Origin: Nemertoderma westbladi
Taxonomy: Eukaryota > Xenacoelomorpha > Nemertodermatida > Nemertodermatidae
Length of the DNA stretch: 64,000 bases
Direction of reading: 5' to 3'
Assembly: GCA_032718475.1 (NCBI GenBank)
Contig: JAUCBJ010007374.1
Location: forward strand, 34,920 to 98,919
Part shown: positions 1 through 10,200 of the stretch, piece after piece
Position numbering within the stretch: the stretch's first letter is position 1
Layout of the letters: every line of letters starts with the position of its first letter
Made by a program: the position numbers and the translations under genes
The notes under the pieces: generated by a model
Told to the model about the DNA's origin: nothing
Database searches by the model: none
The model's input: only the letters and a program-made list of their open reading frames with translations

Positions 1-2424
1 TCATTATATAAATTTTGTGAACGTTGTAAATATCTGAAATATAGGCCCTAGATAATTTCTTATCTGTGTTTGTTTTCATTATTTCGTACCGTACTATGAC
101 GACTTTTTATAACTTGTATTTTGTTAGTGGGTGCCTTAAAAGATATTTATTTCTACACCCGTCTGCCCGTAAATTATTAAACATAAACATAAGAAACCTT
201 TATATATCCTGTTATCTGTTTAGTAGAAATGTCTCTGTCACATGTCGGTCCCATGCAATCTGTATTGCCAAAAATTGCTTTAGGCGACCTTGATATTTTA
301 AATACAGTTGGAAAGGGACAATTCGCCACTGTTCATAAGGCGTCATGGAAGTCGCGAAACTTTCACGTAGCTGCAAAGAAGTTGGCGAGTCTGAAGATTG
401 GGTCGGAACCGTTCATACTCAACCATTTGAAACACGCGAACATTGTGGAGTTCATTGCGGTAGTCGACCAAGGTCCCAACCCGTACCTTATTATGGAGTT
501 TGCGGAAAACGGTTCGTTGTACGAATACCTAGAGAAGTACGGCAATTCCATGCAGTTCGTTCAGGTGACTGGCTGGGCATACGAAATCGCCAGCGGTATG
601 AACTACTTACACGACGAGGCGCCAATAAAGGTTATTCATCGGGATTTAAAGAGTCTAAACTGCGTTATATTTCAGAACATGGTGGTGAAGATCTGCGATT
701 TCGGTTCTTCTAAGGTCTACCAGGAAACCGGGACTATGACGACATGCGTCGGCACCATCCCGTGGATGTCACCTGAAATGATTCGCGGTAGTAAAGTATC
801 AACAGCGTGCGACGTATACTCCTACGGTGTGTTGTTGTGGGAGTTACTAACCCATGAAGTGCCGTACGAAGGCGTGGACTGGCAAATTTTAGTGTACCAG
901 GTCGCCCAAATGGGGAAGCGACTGCCCATCCCAAAGTCGTGTCCCGGCCCCTTCAGGGATCTCATGTTGGCGTGTTGGAATGAGGATCCGGACGTCCGAC
1001 CGGAGTTCAACCGGATAGTGGGTTGGGTCGACAGTATGGTGGATACTGATGGCTTACAGCAAGAGACGGTTGAGTTCTGGAGGAATTCAGAGGAGTGGAA
1101 GAGGGAGTTGGAGGATGCTAGGAAGTCATTTAAGGTCGCGGAACAGAAACTCTCCATAAAAGAGTGGCAGTTAGCGAAGAAGGAGAGTGCTTTGGAGCAT
1201 CGCGAGTGGATTCTCTCCAAGAAGGGCTACTCCTATCCGTCGGTGAGTCTTGATCTGTGGACCTCGGATGAGGTTGGCGCCTGGGTCCGCGGTCTGCCGG
1301 GCTATCTGGGGCAGCACGCCGGTCTTTTCGTCCTCCACGAAATAAACGGCTCGCTCCTCCCGCGGCTCCTCGCCGCCGACTACAAGAAGATCGGGATCGA
1401 AGCCTTCGGTCACATCCAGGAGTTCATAGAGATCGTAGGGAGACTGGCGAGTCAGACCGAGTTCGATAGGAACTTCCCGGAGCTCGGGGTTCCGCCGCGT
1501 CGGAACAGTTGCTACGCGAAGCTCGACTATCGCCAGCCGGTCGCGCTGATATTCGGCCATTTTGTGCACCGCCACGCCGGACGGACCCGTTGGAAGGCCT
1601 ACTGCGACGCGTTCGTACCGGACGGAGTCGACCGGTTGATGCAGAGCGTCCTGTTCCGCGTCGGATCTGGCTCCGACTCGCAGTACGTCGCGGTCAGTAA
1701 ACCCCCGTTCGTTACCCCGGAATGGGTCGTTGGTGACTCCGTCGCCTACACGGTTACCTTCACCCCGGTAGTCAAGCAACCCCAGACCTTCACGTACCGC
1801 CACAGTGTAGAGGGGCCTGGATCCAGCACCCAGCGGGACATAGAGTTGAGTATCAGCGACAAGGTCTCTGTGTACAGCCCCGACAGTCCGGCAGGGAGTC
1901 CGCTGTGTCGGACCCCCGTGCTCCCCAAGCGAGCCCCCATTGCCCCCTTCCATACCCCCTCCGGGACCGGCGACTCAAACAAGAAACTGTACGTAGATGC
2001 CGTCCGCATGAAACCCTCCACCGGGACCATCACCCACTCAATGACCTCGCCTTGCATATACAACTCGTCGTCCTCGCTGTCCTCGACCCCCCAACTACAC
2101 CGGGCCAACCGTAACAGCCCCTCCCCGCTCTGTTCCGACGACGAATTTCAACCGAATTTCCGCTTCCGATCGAGTTCATTGACCCCCACTGACTCGCGAC
2201 GACCCCCCCACGTCACAGTGACGTCACCAGTCGCTGGTTACCAGGGCAAAACTCGCAAACCGCCGTCCAAGGACTCGCAATCACAGACGGAACTAACCGG
2301 CACAGCTATCGAGCAGATGATGTTGGACTCGGATGAATTATTTAATGCAACTCAGAACCACTCCTCGATTAGACCGAGAATGAAACTCAGCCTCCCCCGG
2401 CCTGCCAGGGTGTTCAGCCGCCAG
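1..2424 (+). repeat. Segmental duplication, copy 1 (partner 7777-10200)
   Basis: This stretch matches 7777-10200 at a constant offset of 7776 bp. It covers about 228 bp of AT-rich 5' flank and 732 codons of the kinase gene. The only protein-level change I see is G at 2212 against A at 9988 (Val662Ile). The left limit lies outside the window. The right limit is sharp at about 2424, where copy 1 leaves the gene. Near-identity means the duplication is recent, is being homogenised, or is a mis-assembled haplotype. Confidence 0.93.
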
Positions 2425-2529
2425 TTCCGTATCGCCAGCCGCCAGTCCTGTTCAGTACCGTATAATATGAAAGGGAAAGCTGCTGATCACGATGCTGTTA
2501 AAGTGTTTGTTTACAAAGTCCATTACTGA
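229..2529 (+). CDS. ZAK/MAP3K20-like kinase, truncated paralogue with foreign C-terminal tail
   Basis: This 766-residue open frame equals the first 732 residues of the complete gene at 8005-10728. It has the kinase domain (about 20-267; Lys50, HRD 137-139, DFG 157-159), a charged helix or zipper (about 283-330), SAM (about 341-408) and the region matching the YEATS-like domain of human ZAK-alpha (about 430-530). The frame leaves the gene within VFSRQ, just before the conserved SSGYSS element, and ends in 34 unrelated residues. It therefore lacks the S region and basic C-terminus that tether ZAK-alpha to ribosomes. The start follows the intact copy; the context is GAAATGT. The product could be an active or dominant-negative kinase without ribosome input, or the copy may be a young pseudogene. 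No intron interrupts it. Domain assignment is from family knowledge, expression is unknown. Confidence 0.8.
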   Translation: MSLSHVGPMQSVLPKIALGDLDILNTVGKGQFATVHKASWKSRNFHVAAKKLASLKIGSEPFILNHLKHANIVEFIAVVDQGPNPYLIMEFAENGSLYEYLEKYGNSMQFVQVTGWAYEIASGMNYLHDEAPIKVIHRDLKSLNCVIFQNMVVKICDFGSSKVYQETGTMTTCVGTIPWMSPEMIRGSKVSTACDVYSYGVLLWELLTHEVPYEGVDWQILVYQVAQMGKRLPIPKSCPGPFRDLMLACWNEDPDVRPEFNRIVGWVDSMVDTDGLQQETVEFWRNSEEWKRELEDARKSFKVAEQKLSIKEWQLAKKESALEHREWILSKKGYSYPSVSLDLWTSDEVGAWVRGLPGYLGQHAGLFVLHEINGSLLPRLLAADYKKIGIEAFGHIQEFIEIVGRLASQTEFDRNFPELGVPPRRNSCYAKLDYRQPVALIFGHFVHRHAGRTRWKAYCDAFVPDGVDRLMQSVLFRVGSGSDSQYVAVSKPPFVTPEWVVGDSVAYTVTFTPVVKQPQTFTYRHSVEGPGSSTQRDIELSISDKVSVYSPDSPAGSPLCRTPVLPKRAPIAPFHTPSGTGDSNKKLYVDAVRMKPSTGTITHSMTSPCIYNSSSSLSSTPQLHRANRNSPSPLCSDDEFQPNFRFRSSSLTPTDSRRPPHVTVTSPVAGYQGKTRKPPSKDSQSQTELTGTAIEQMMLDSDELFNATQNHSSIRPRMKLSLPRPARVFSRQFRIASRQSCSVPYNMKGKAADHDAVKVFVYKVHY
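2425..2453 (+). other. Breakpoint filler at the end of truncated ZAK copy
   Basis: Between the last ZAK-matching base and the start of the 2454-2925 repeat lie about 29 bp. They repeat CAGCCGCCAG, already present just upstream at about 2415-2424, again at about 2436-2445, followed by TTCAG. Short templated insertions of this kind are typical of end-joining repair. The rest of the filler has no obvious source in the window. Confidence 0.6.
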
Positions 2530-2925
2530 TCTATTTGATGTATCTTGCAAGGAAGCTGAGAGGATATTACAGGGTCGACAAACTGACAATGCAGCAGCTG
2601 AAGATTTGTCCTTTCTGTTTGATCAGAGATCCTCCCAGAAGCAGACAATGGCAGGAGTAGATCGAGCAACTGCTAAAAAGTTGAATGAGGCTATAAATAT
2701 TGCTCATTAAGAATCATTAAGAACTAAATCATTAAGAGGGCAGAGAAAAAAGCAGTTTTTTTGTGTATTTTTGGGTAATTTTGTGTTTTTTGCGTAATTC
2801 TGTAATTCATAGGACCGCTCTACTTGTACTATTGACGTTTTAATCTATTGTACACAAAAAAATTAATATCAAATTTTGCTTTGTTAAGATTAATATTCAG
2901 TAGGCCTACCGGTACTAGGGGTACT
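2454..2925 (+). repeat. Unrecognised duplicated segment, copy 1 (partner about 6837-7302)
   Basis: From GTACCGTATAATATGAAAGG onward the sequence follows 6837-7302 closely, through a short coding-like stretch (2492-2710) and an AT-rich tail. The match fades near the shared GGGGTACTCT. This copy has a local rearrangement near 2700-2735 (an ATTAAGA motif repeated) that stops the frame early, while the partner reads 21 codons further. I do not recognise the peptide (it contains LFDVSCKEAERILQGRQ). It could be a captured gene fragment or part of a mobile element. Confidence 0.75.
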
Positions 2926-3171
2926 CTATTGTGTCTTGCCAAAGCAGTGAGGTTTGATATGTCATGGGACTAGTTCTGGTCAGAATTACATGAATTTTAC
3001 TGCATACCACAACTATATAACATGTATACAATAACCTAGAAGTTGTCAGACATAAAAAAATGTAACTAATAAAAATTCATATTTTTGTTCATGTGCCCGC
3101 TGTTGCTTGCTTGCTTAGGCCTACTGGTCGCTTTCTGGAATGCCTTCAGCCAATTGCTATTATTATTATTA
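2926..3171. other. Spacer without a recognisable gene
   Basis: AT-rich sequence between the duplicated segment and the LINE remnant. It ends in a short TTA-rich run (3156-3176). I see no gene, RNA or clear repeat in it. Confidence 0.6.
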
Positions 3172-3891
3172 CTATTGATAGGATCCAGAATAAAGTTACA
3201 GCAAGTGGGTGAGATAAATTTGGAAGTTGGCACTGACGTAATTTACCCTTCAGAACAGGAAAGAAACCTGGTGTGGAGTTTGATTCTCACTTAACTGCTA
3301 GACATAGACATCAAGTAAATAAAGTTGTTTCTTCATGTTATATGTTTTTAAGGGAATTTAAAAGGATTAGACCAAGGATAACGGTTGATACAGCGAAACT
3401 AATAATAAACTGATAGGGAGTAAACTTGACTATTGTAATAGCCTCTACTGTATATGGGATCGCCTAACAGGATTATGAGAAAGTTACAGCTAATTCAAAA
3501 TGCCGCCGCAAGAATAGTAAAACAAATACCAGCAAGACAGTATATTACTCCAGTGTTGAAGGAACTACATTGGCTGCCAATTAAGTCGCGAATAAACTTC
3601 AAAGTAGCAGTGCTAACGTTCCGGGCTCTAAAAGGTACAGTACCTTCGTACTTATCCGAACTTATTAAAGCCTGCATTGATAACCGCACACGCCAAAATA
3701 CACGAGCAGTATCGACTAACTGTTTGCGGGTTTACGCAAGTAAAACGACGTTTGCCCGGCGTTCGTTTAGTTATACTGCACCAGCTGTTTGGAACGCACT
3801 GCCCTGTAACCTGCGAGATCCCGGATTAACTCTAGATATTTTTAAAACGAGACTCAAGACACACTTATTTAATGAATATTTCAATACTTAG
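3172..3891 (+). pseudogene. LINE ORF2 C-terminal remnant (post-RT region)
   Basis: The translation begins with LLIGSR and continues to SEQERNL, then shifts frame at about 3270 (one G appears lost) into GVEFDSHL, meets a stop near 3409, and resumes as KLDYCNS and LQLIQNAAARIV. The long intact part (3454-3891) reads ITPVLKELHWLPIKSRI, then WNALPCNLRD and FKTRLKTHLF, a signature of the region downstream of the RT catalytic domain in CR1/L2 and related LINEs. The catalytic YxDD box is missing because of 5' truncation. With a frameshift and stops it cannot encode an active protein. Confidence 0.85.
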
Positions 3892-4127
3892 AATATAATT
3901 TTTAACCACAATTAGGGCTCAACAGAAGCTTCGGCTTCGGTTCGGTTCGGGCCGAAGTTTGGCAATTTCGGTTCGGTTCGGCTTCTGCAATTGATACTGC
4001 AGAAGCCCGGAGCAAACTTTGCTAAATATTCCAAGTATTACATTGACTGATTGAGCTAAGACCAGAAGACAGTAAGACTAAATCAATCTGTCCATCGTTG
4101 TACTAATTAATTTTGGAGTGTAAACTT

Positions 4128-4702
4128 TAAGCAGACTCTGGTGCAGAGCAGACAGTGGTGCAGACAAAGGTGCAGACATTGATGCAGACAGTGGTGCAGA
4201 CACCTGGTGCAGACAGTGGTGCACGCACTGGTGCAGAGAGTGGTGCAGATAGTGGTGCAGACATTGGTGCAGACAGTGGTGCAGACAGTGGTGCAGACAC
4301 TGGTGCAGACAGTGGTGCAGACAGTGGTGCAGACAGTGGTGCAGACAGTGGTGCAGACAGTGGTGCAGACACTGGTGCAGACACTGGTGCAGACAGTGGT
4401 GCAGACACTGGTGCAGACAGTGGTGCAGATAGTGGTGCAGACATTGGTGCAGACAGTGGTGCAGACAGTGGTGCAGACAGTGGTGCAGACAGTGGTGCAG
4501 ACACTGGTGCAGACAGTGGTGCAGACAGTGGTGCAGACAGTGGTGCAGATACTGGTGCAGACACTGGTGCAGACACTGGTGCAGACAGTTGAGCAGACAG
4601 TGGTGCAGACACCTGTTGCAGACACTGGTTCAGACACTGGTGCAGACAGTGGTGCAGACATTGGTGCAGAGACAGTGGTGCAGACACTGGTGCAGACAGT
4701 AA
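4128..4702 (+). repeat. 12-bp minisatellite, left arm of the hAT-type element
   Basis: About 48 tandem units of GGTGCAGACAGT, varying mainly at one base (ACAGT, ACACT, ACATT). Because 12 is a multiple of 3 and the unit lacks stops in several frames, long open frames run through it on both strands (for example repeats of DSGA or VCTT). These are by-products of the period, not genes. Confidence 0.95.
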
Positions 4703-5311
4703 AGGGGCGAGCAGGTTAGTAAAGGAGCACTTTAGTAAAGGAGCAGGTTTCAGAGGAGTATTGGGGGAACCAAAACAATAAACGTTATATTGTTTTGCGG
4801 GCTAAGAATACCCAAGGGCGAAGAATACTCACGGGCTAAGAATTCATGAGACCTTACTGTAGTTAGTGAATGTATATCCCCAGCATGAGACAATAACTTA
4901 ATGAGCTCGTTTTATTATATATACAGTAATAAGCAGTGGCTCCAGTAAAGGTAAACAAATTAAACATACTCTGTATAAAGTAGGTCATGCAAAAACAATC
5001 AAACACTGTCGCTTAAACCTAATCCCCTTTGAGACATTGCTGCTTACAATTTATAGACATTATTGTTAATATGAAAACGGGAATACCGATTAATTACTTT
5101 CGTACACACCTCTTATAATTATTTGTAACCAGGGCACATTCACGCGCACGCACCCCGACTTGTACTACATACGTCCTCCCTACTTCATGTAGAACCTTTC
5201 AGTAGTTGCATATTCGCATATTTGTAGATAATGAAGTCTATGATAAAATATAATATAATTGTGCCTGGTGGTATTGTGTTTCGTGGTACTCTGGTATTTC
5301 AGTATTTTCAC

Positions 5312-5448
5312 TCAGGTGTCTGCACCACTGTCTGCACCAGTGTCTGCACCACTGTCTGCACCTCTGTCTGCACCACTGTCCGCATCAGGTGTCTGCACCA
5401 CTGTCTGCACCACTGTCTGCACCAATGTCGGCACCACTGTCTGCCACC
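5312..5448 (-). repeat. 12-bp minisatellite, right arm, inverted
   Basis: About 11 units of the same 12-mer in reverse complement (CACTGTCTGCAC), facing the left array across about 600 bp of unique sequence. Together they form the long subterminal inverted repeats of the element. Confidence 0.92.
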
Positions 5449-6520
5449 ACTGTAGTACCCTATTTTTTAATTAATCATAACTTTGATACATAATACCAAA
5501 TATACCAACTACCTCATATAAATAGTATTACAAAGACTTCTTGTACTTTTAGTGAGGTTTTCTAAATTTGACGTCACTACTGTATGGCTTACTACGGGTG
5601 AAAATGTGGTGCTTACAGTAAGTGCATGCATACAGTAAGTAGGCCTATACAGTAGTTTAGGTTAGTAATGTACAGTAATGTAAATATTGCCATTTTATTT
5701 TGTAATATTTATTTTTTTAATTAATCATTAGCTTTCTCGCTAAGTCCGCAGACCAAATAGGTACCAGTCTGCCACTGCCAGTCAGCCAGTATAGCAGTAT
5801 AGTGACGTAAATACGAATTTATGACCATAACTTGCTAACTTTCTGAACTTCGGTTCGGATTCGGTTCGGTTCGGCCCGAAGTTGGCCCTGCTTCGGTTCG
5901 GTTCGGTTCGGTTCGGCCCCATAAAGTGCCTTCTGTTGAACCCTAATCACAATCAACCATTTTTTTAGAAATTTTTAGGTAATGAAGAACTCACATTTTT
6001 ACATTAGTACCGTACCGGTACTGTATGTATCGTATGTTTTAAATATCAAAACAATTTTTAAAAGCTTGGCATATTTTCTACAAACTAGATTTCGTAAATC
6101 ATTTTTTAACATCATCTCGGCATATGGCTTCTTTTTTAACATTAGTAAGTTGAATTTTATTCGTTGTATGATGGCCAAATTGGTGAAAAATTATTTTATC
6201 ACGTTTTTATCATATTGTATTTTTTAACCTGTGTATCATAAGTTTGTAATTAGTGTGTTTGAAAATAAGTAATTTTTGTATTTTTACTTAAATTAAATAT
6301 GTGCAGAACAATTAATGTGTGTACGGTGCCCTCAGCATGACAGATGTTAGAAGGGGGCACCTTAGACCTTAATAAGCCAATATTATTATTATTATTATTA
6401 TTGTTTGTTATTTATTAGGTATATTTGTTATATATTGTTTGGTTTTTATTAATAATTTGGGAGGCCAATCTATTTATATATAATATAATATATTCTAAGT
6501 AAGGCAGTAAGGTAAAATAA

Positions 6521-7155
6521 ATGGAAGGCCAATCTTCCTCATCAGAAAGACCCCATATTCGAACAAGGAGTTCAAAAAAAAGAACCTCCCTTTCTTATAG
6601 GAAATACAACCAAATTCTTGCCACAATCCCAACTATCTACGAATGGCGATATCCTGAGGTGCTTAATACAGTAATATGTTCCTTATTAATAACCGGGAGC
6701 ACAATGAACGTCTTTATAATGTCAATGTGGTGAAGGGTGTGGGGTGGTTGAAATTGAAAAATTGTTTACCCGTGGTGGCATTCCAACTATAGCGACAGAT
6801 TACATTGTTAAAGAAATTGTGTGTGAAGGTTAAAAAGTACCGTATAATATGAAAGGGAAAGCTGCTGATCACGATGCTGTTAAAGTGTTTGTTTACAAAG
6901 TCCATTACTGATCTATTTGATGTATCTTGCAAGGAAGCTGAGAGGATATTACAGGGTCGACAAACTGACAATGCAGCAGCTGAAGATTTGTCCTTTCTGT
7001 TTGATCAGAGATCCTCCCAGAAGCAGACAGTGGCAGGAGTAGATCGAGCAACTGCTAAAAAATTGAATGACGCTATAAATATTGCAAGAGAAAAATCAGC
7101 TACAATCATTAAGAGGGCAGAGAAAAAAGCAGTTTTTTTCTGTATTTTTGGGTAA
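6521..7155 (+). pseudogene. Unrecognised coding relic, two frames
   Basis: A 70-codon frame (6521-6733) starts with a Ser/Arg/Lys-rich stretch and then reads ILATIPTIYEWRYPEVLNTV. An intervening piece reads LFTRGGIPTIATDYIVKEIV before a stop near 6831. A third piece (6874-7155, 93 codons) contains LFDVSCKEAERILQGRQ and ends in a Lys/Ala-rich helix-like segment. The composition looks protein-derived, but stops and frame changes separate the parts. I recognise no family. The last part is duplicated at 2454-2925. It could be remains of a host gene or of a DNA transposon gene. Introns cannot be excluded. Confidence 0.35.
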
Positions 7156-7302
7156 TTTTGTGTTTTTTTTTGCGTAATTAGTAGGACCGCTCTACTTGTA
7201 CTATTGACGTTTTAATCTATTGTACACAAAAAAATTAATATCAAATTTTGCTTTGTTAAGATTAATATTCAGTACCGGTACTAGCAGACTAGGGGTACTC
7301 TC
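6837..7302 (+). repeat. Unrecognised duplicated segment, copy 2 (partner 2454-2925)
   Basis: Matches 2454-2925 with scattered substitutions and small indels. It keeps the longer open frame, reading INIAREKSATIIKRAEKKA where copy 1 stops. Divergence is clearly greater than in the ZAK duplication, so this is an older and separate event. Confidence 0.75.
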
Positions 7303-7464
7303 GCAATATGTTTAGAATACCGGTATATTATTTTAATTTTTGGTATTTTTTTTGTATTTATGTTGGTTTTACTCATTGCTCACTCTATATACCGGTACGT
7401 TACTATTGTCGTTTTTAATCTCCTGTACACATTCAACATTTATATCAATTTTAGGTTAAGTCAT
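7199..7464 (+). repeat. Diverged internal duplication in the 3' flank of the relic
   Basis: The stretch at 7199-7263 (ACTATTGACGTTTTAATCT and following, up to TTGTTAAG) recurs in diverged form at about 7402-7464 (ACTATTGTCGTTTTTAATCT to GGTTAAG). A further copy lies at about 2831-2893. Function unknown. Confidence 0.5.
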
Positions 7465-7498
7465 ACTGTAGCAATACTAGTTTTATTATATAATTTCA

Positions 7499-7776
7499 GC
7501 AGCAGCTTGATGTAGTGGTGACATTCCTGGGCTTCTAATTAGGAAGCCCTGGTTCGATCCCTAGATGGGGCAGCACTGTTTGTTTGGGCACAGTGCTTTA
7601 AACGGTTAAATGCTGCAGCCTAGCCCAACCCTGGCTTTCATCCTTCAGTGGTCGATAAATAGGAACCAAGGCAACTTGGGAAACAGAGTGGAAGGTTTTA
7701 CTGTGGAAGATCACCCATGGCTGCATGGTGGTGAACAGGCATTCCTTGGCTTAACGAGCCTAAAAGATTCTCCCAT
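7499..7776 (+). mobile_element. tRNA-derived SINE
   Basis: The head is tRNA-like. An A-box-like TTGATGTAGTGG (about 7507-7518) is followed by a hairpin with a 7-bp stem (GGGCTTC with GAAGCCC) in the anticodon-arm position, and a good B box GGTTCGATCCC (7551-7561). The body has TTTGGGCACAGTGCTTTAAA and GTCGATAAATAGGAACC, which resemble the body of tRNA SINEs in several marine invertebrates. The 3' end is uncertain. I stop it where the ZAK duplication begins, but the A/T-rich tail may extend further. It is not a functional tRNA gene. Confidence 0.65.
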
Positions 7777-10200
7777 TCATTATATAAATTTTGTGAACGT
7801 TGTAAATATCTGAAATATAGGCCCTAGATAATTTCTTATCTGTGTTTGTTTTCATTATTTCGTACCGTACTATGACGACTTTTTATAACTTGTATTTTGT
7901 TAGTGGGTGCCTTAAAAGATATTTATTTCTACACCCGTCTGCCCGTAAATTATTAAACATAAACATAAGAAACCTTTATATATCCTGTTATCTGTTTAGT
8001 AGAAATGTCTCTGTCACATGTCGGTCCCATGCAATCTGTATTGCCAAAAATTGCTTTAGGCGACCTTGATATTTTAAATACAGTTGGAAAGGGACAATTC
8101 GCCACTGTTCATAAGGCGTCATGGAAGTCGCGAAACTTTCACGTAGCTGCAAAGAAGTTGGCGAGTCTGAAGATTGGGTCGGAACCGTTCATACTCAACC
8201 ATTTGAAACACGCGAACATTGTGGAGTTCATTGCGGTAGTCGACCAAGGTCCCAACCCGTACCTTATTATGGAGTTTGCGGAAAACGGTTCGTTGTACGA
8301 ATACCTAGAGAAGTACGGCAATTCCATGCAGTTCGTTCAGGTGACTGGCTGGGCATACGAAATCGCCAGCGGTATGAACTACTTACACGACGAGGCGCCA
8401 ATAAAGGTTATTCATCGGGATTTAAAGAGTCTAAACTGCGTTATATTTCAGAACATGGTGGTGAAGATCTGCGATTTCGGTTCTTCTAAGGTCTACCAGG
8501 AAACCGGGACTATGACGACATGCGTCGGCACCATCCCGTGGATGTCACCTGAAATGATTCGCGGTAGTAAAGTATCAACAGCGTGCGACGTATACTCCTA
8601 CGGTGTGTTGTTGTGGGAGTTACTAACCCATGAAGTGCCGTACGAAGGCGTGGACTGGCAAATTTTAGTGTACCAGGTCGCCCAAATGGGGAAGCGACTG
8701 CCCATCCCAAAGTCGTGTCCCGGCCCCTTCAGGGATCTCATGTTGGCGTGTTGGAATGAGGATCCGGACGTCCGACCGGAGTTCAACCGGATAGTGGGTT
8801 GGGTCGACAGTATGGTGGATACTGATGGCTTACAGCAAGAGACGGTTGAGTTCTGGAGGAATTCAGAGGAGTGGAAGAGGGAGTTGGAGGATGCTAGGAA
8901 GTCATTTAAGGTCGCGGAACAGAAACTCTCCATAAAAGAGTGGCAGTTAGCGAAGAAGGAGAGTGCTTTGGAGCATCGCGAGTGGATTCTCTCCAAGAAG
9001 GGCTACTCCTATCCGTCGGTGAGTCTTGATCTGTGGACCTCGGATGAGGTTGGCGCCTGGGTCCGCGGTCTGCCGGGCTATCTGGGGCAGCACGCCGGTC
9101 TTTTCGTCCTCCACGAAATAAACGGCTCGCTCCTCCCGCGGCTCCTCGCCGCCGACTACAAGAAGATCGGGATCGAAGCCTTCGGTCACATCCAGGAGTT
9201 CATAGAGATCGTAGGGAGACTGGCGAGTCAGACCGAGTTCGATAGGAACTTCCCGGAGCTCGGGGTTCCGCCGCGTCGGAACAGTTGCTACGCGAAGCTC
9301 GACTATCGCCAGCCGGTCGCGCTGATATTCGGCCATTTTGTGCACCGCCACGCCGGACGGACCCGTTGGAAGGCCTACTGCGACGCGTTCGTACCGGACG
9401 GAGTCGACCGGTTGATGCAGAGCGTCCTGTTCCGCGTCGGATCTGGCTCCGACTCGCAGTACGTCGCGGTCAGTAAACCCCCGTTCGTTACCCCGGAATG
9501 GGTCGTTGGTGACTCCGTCGCCTACACGGTTACCTTCACCCCGGTAGTCAAGCAACCCCAGACCTTCACGTACCGCCACAGTGTAGAGGGGCCTGGATCC
9601 AGCACCCAGCGGGACATAGAGTTGAGTATCAGCGACAAGGTCTCTGTGTACAGCCCCGACAGTCCGGCAGGGAGTCCGCTGTGTCGGACCCCCGTGCTCC
9701 CCAAGCGAGCCCCCATTGCCCCCTTCCATACCCCCTCCGGGACCGGCGACTCAAACAAGAAACTGTACGTAGATGCCGTCCGCATGAAACCCTCCACCGG
9801 GACCATCACCCACTCAATGACCTCGCCTTGCATATACAACTCGTCGTCCTCGCTGTCCTCGACCCCCCAACTACACCGGGCCAACCGTAACAGCCCCTCC
9901 CCGCTCTGTTCCGACGACGAATTTCAACCGAATTTCCGCTTCCGATCGAGTTCATTGACCCCCACTGACTCGCGACGACCCCCCCACATCACAGTGACGT
10001 CACCAGTCGCTGGTTACCAGGGCAAAACTCGCAAACCGCCGTCCAAGGACTCGCAATCACAGACGGAACTAACCGGCACAGCTATCGAGCAGATGATGTT
10101 GGACTCGGATGAATTATTTAATGCAACTCAGAACCACTCCTCGATTAGACCGAGAATGAAACTCAGCCTCCCCCGGCCTGCCAGGGTGTTCAGCCGCCAG
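7777..10200 (+). repeat. Segmental duplication, copy 2 (partner 1-2424)
   Basis: Direct repeat of the window start, offset 7776 bp, beginning immediately after the SINE body. It contains the 5' flank and the first 732 codons of the complete kinase gene. The gene continues past 10200, so this copy carries the original gene end and copy 1 the broken one. Confidence 0.93.

Larger units (their letters stand above)
3913..5945. mobile_element. Non-autonomous foldback-like hAT-type transposon
   Basis: The ends are inverted repeats: TAGGGCTCAACAGAAG on the left, and CTTCTGTTGAACCCTA on the right with a few extra bases. They are flanked by 8-bp direct repeats ACCACAAT (3905-3912) and ATCACAAT (5946-5953), 7 of 8 matching, the hAT hallmark. 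Inside each end come CGGTTCGGTTCGG runs in opposite orientation, then 12-bp repeat arrays, also in opposite orientation (4128-4702 and 5312-5448). This nested inverted layout recalls Foldback-like elements. No transposase frame is present, so mobility would depend on an enzyme supplied in trans. It inserted into the LINE just downstream of its stop codon. Confidence 0.78.
3172..6402 (+). mobile_element. 5'-truncated CR1/L2-like LINE, split by a later hAT-type insertion
   Basis: The left part carries the 3' end of a non-LTR reverse transcriptase frame. After the hAT-type insertion (3913-5945) the element resumes at 5954 as 3' untranslated sequence and ends in an ATT-repeat tail (6380-6402). 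Such microsatellite tails are normal for CR1/L2-like LINEs. The extent of the 3' part is inferred from the tail and from continuity across the insertion. No target duplication was identified. Confidence 0.7.

Noticed and set aside
1171-1953. 260-codon antisense frame within ZAK (also at 8947-9729)
   Set aside because: A shadow of the GC-rich sense coding frame; no recognisable domain.
4107-4719. Five overlapping long open frames on both strands
   Set aside because: They are products of a stop-free 12-bp repeat; a multiple-of-3 period keeps every such frame open.
7499-7570. tRNA gene
   Set aside because: A and B boxes are present, but the acceptor and D arms do not fold properly and a non-tRNA body follows, so it is a SINE head.
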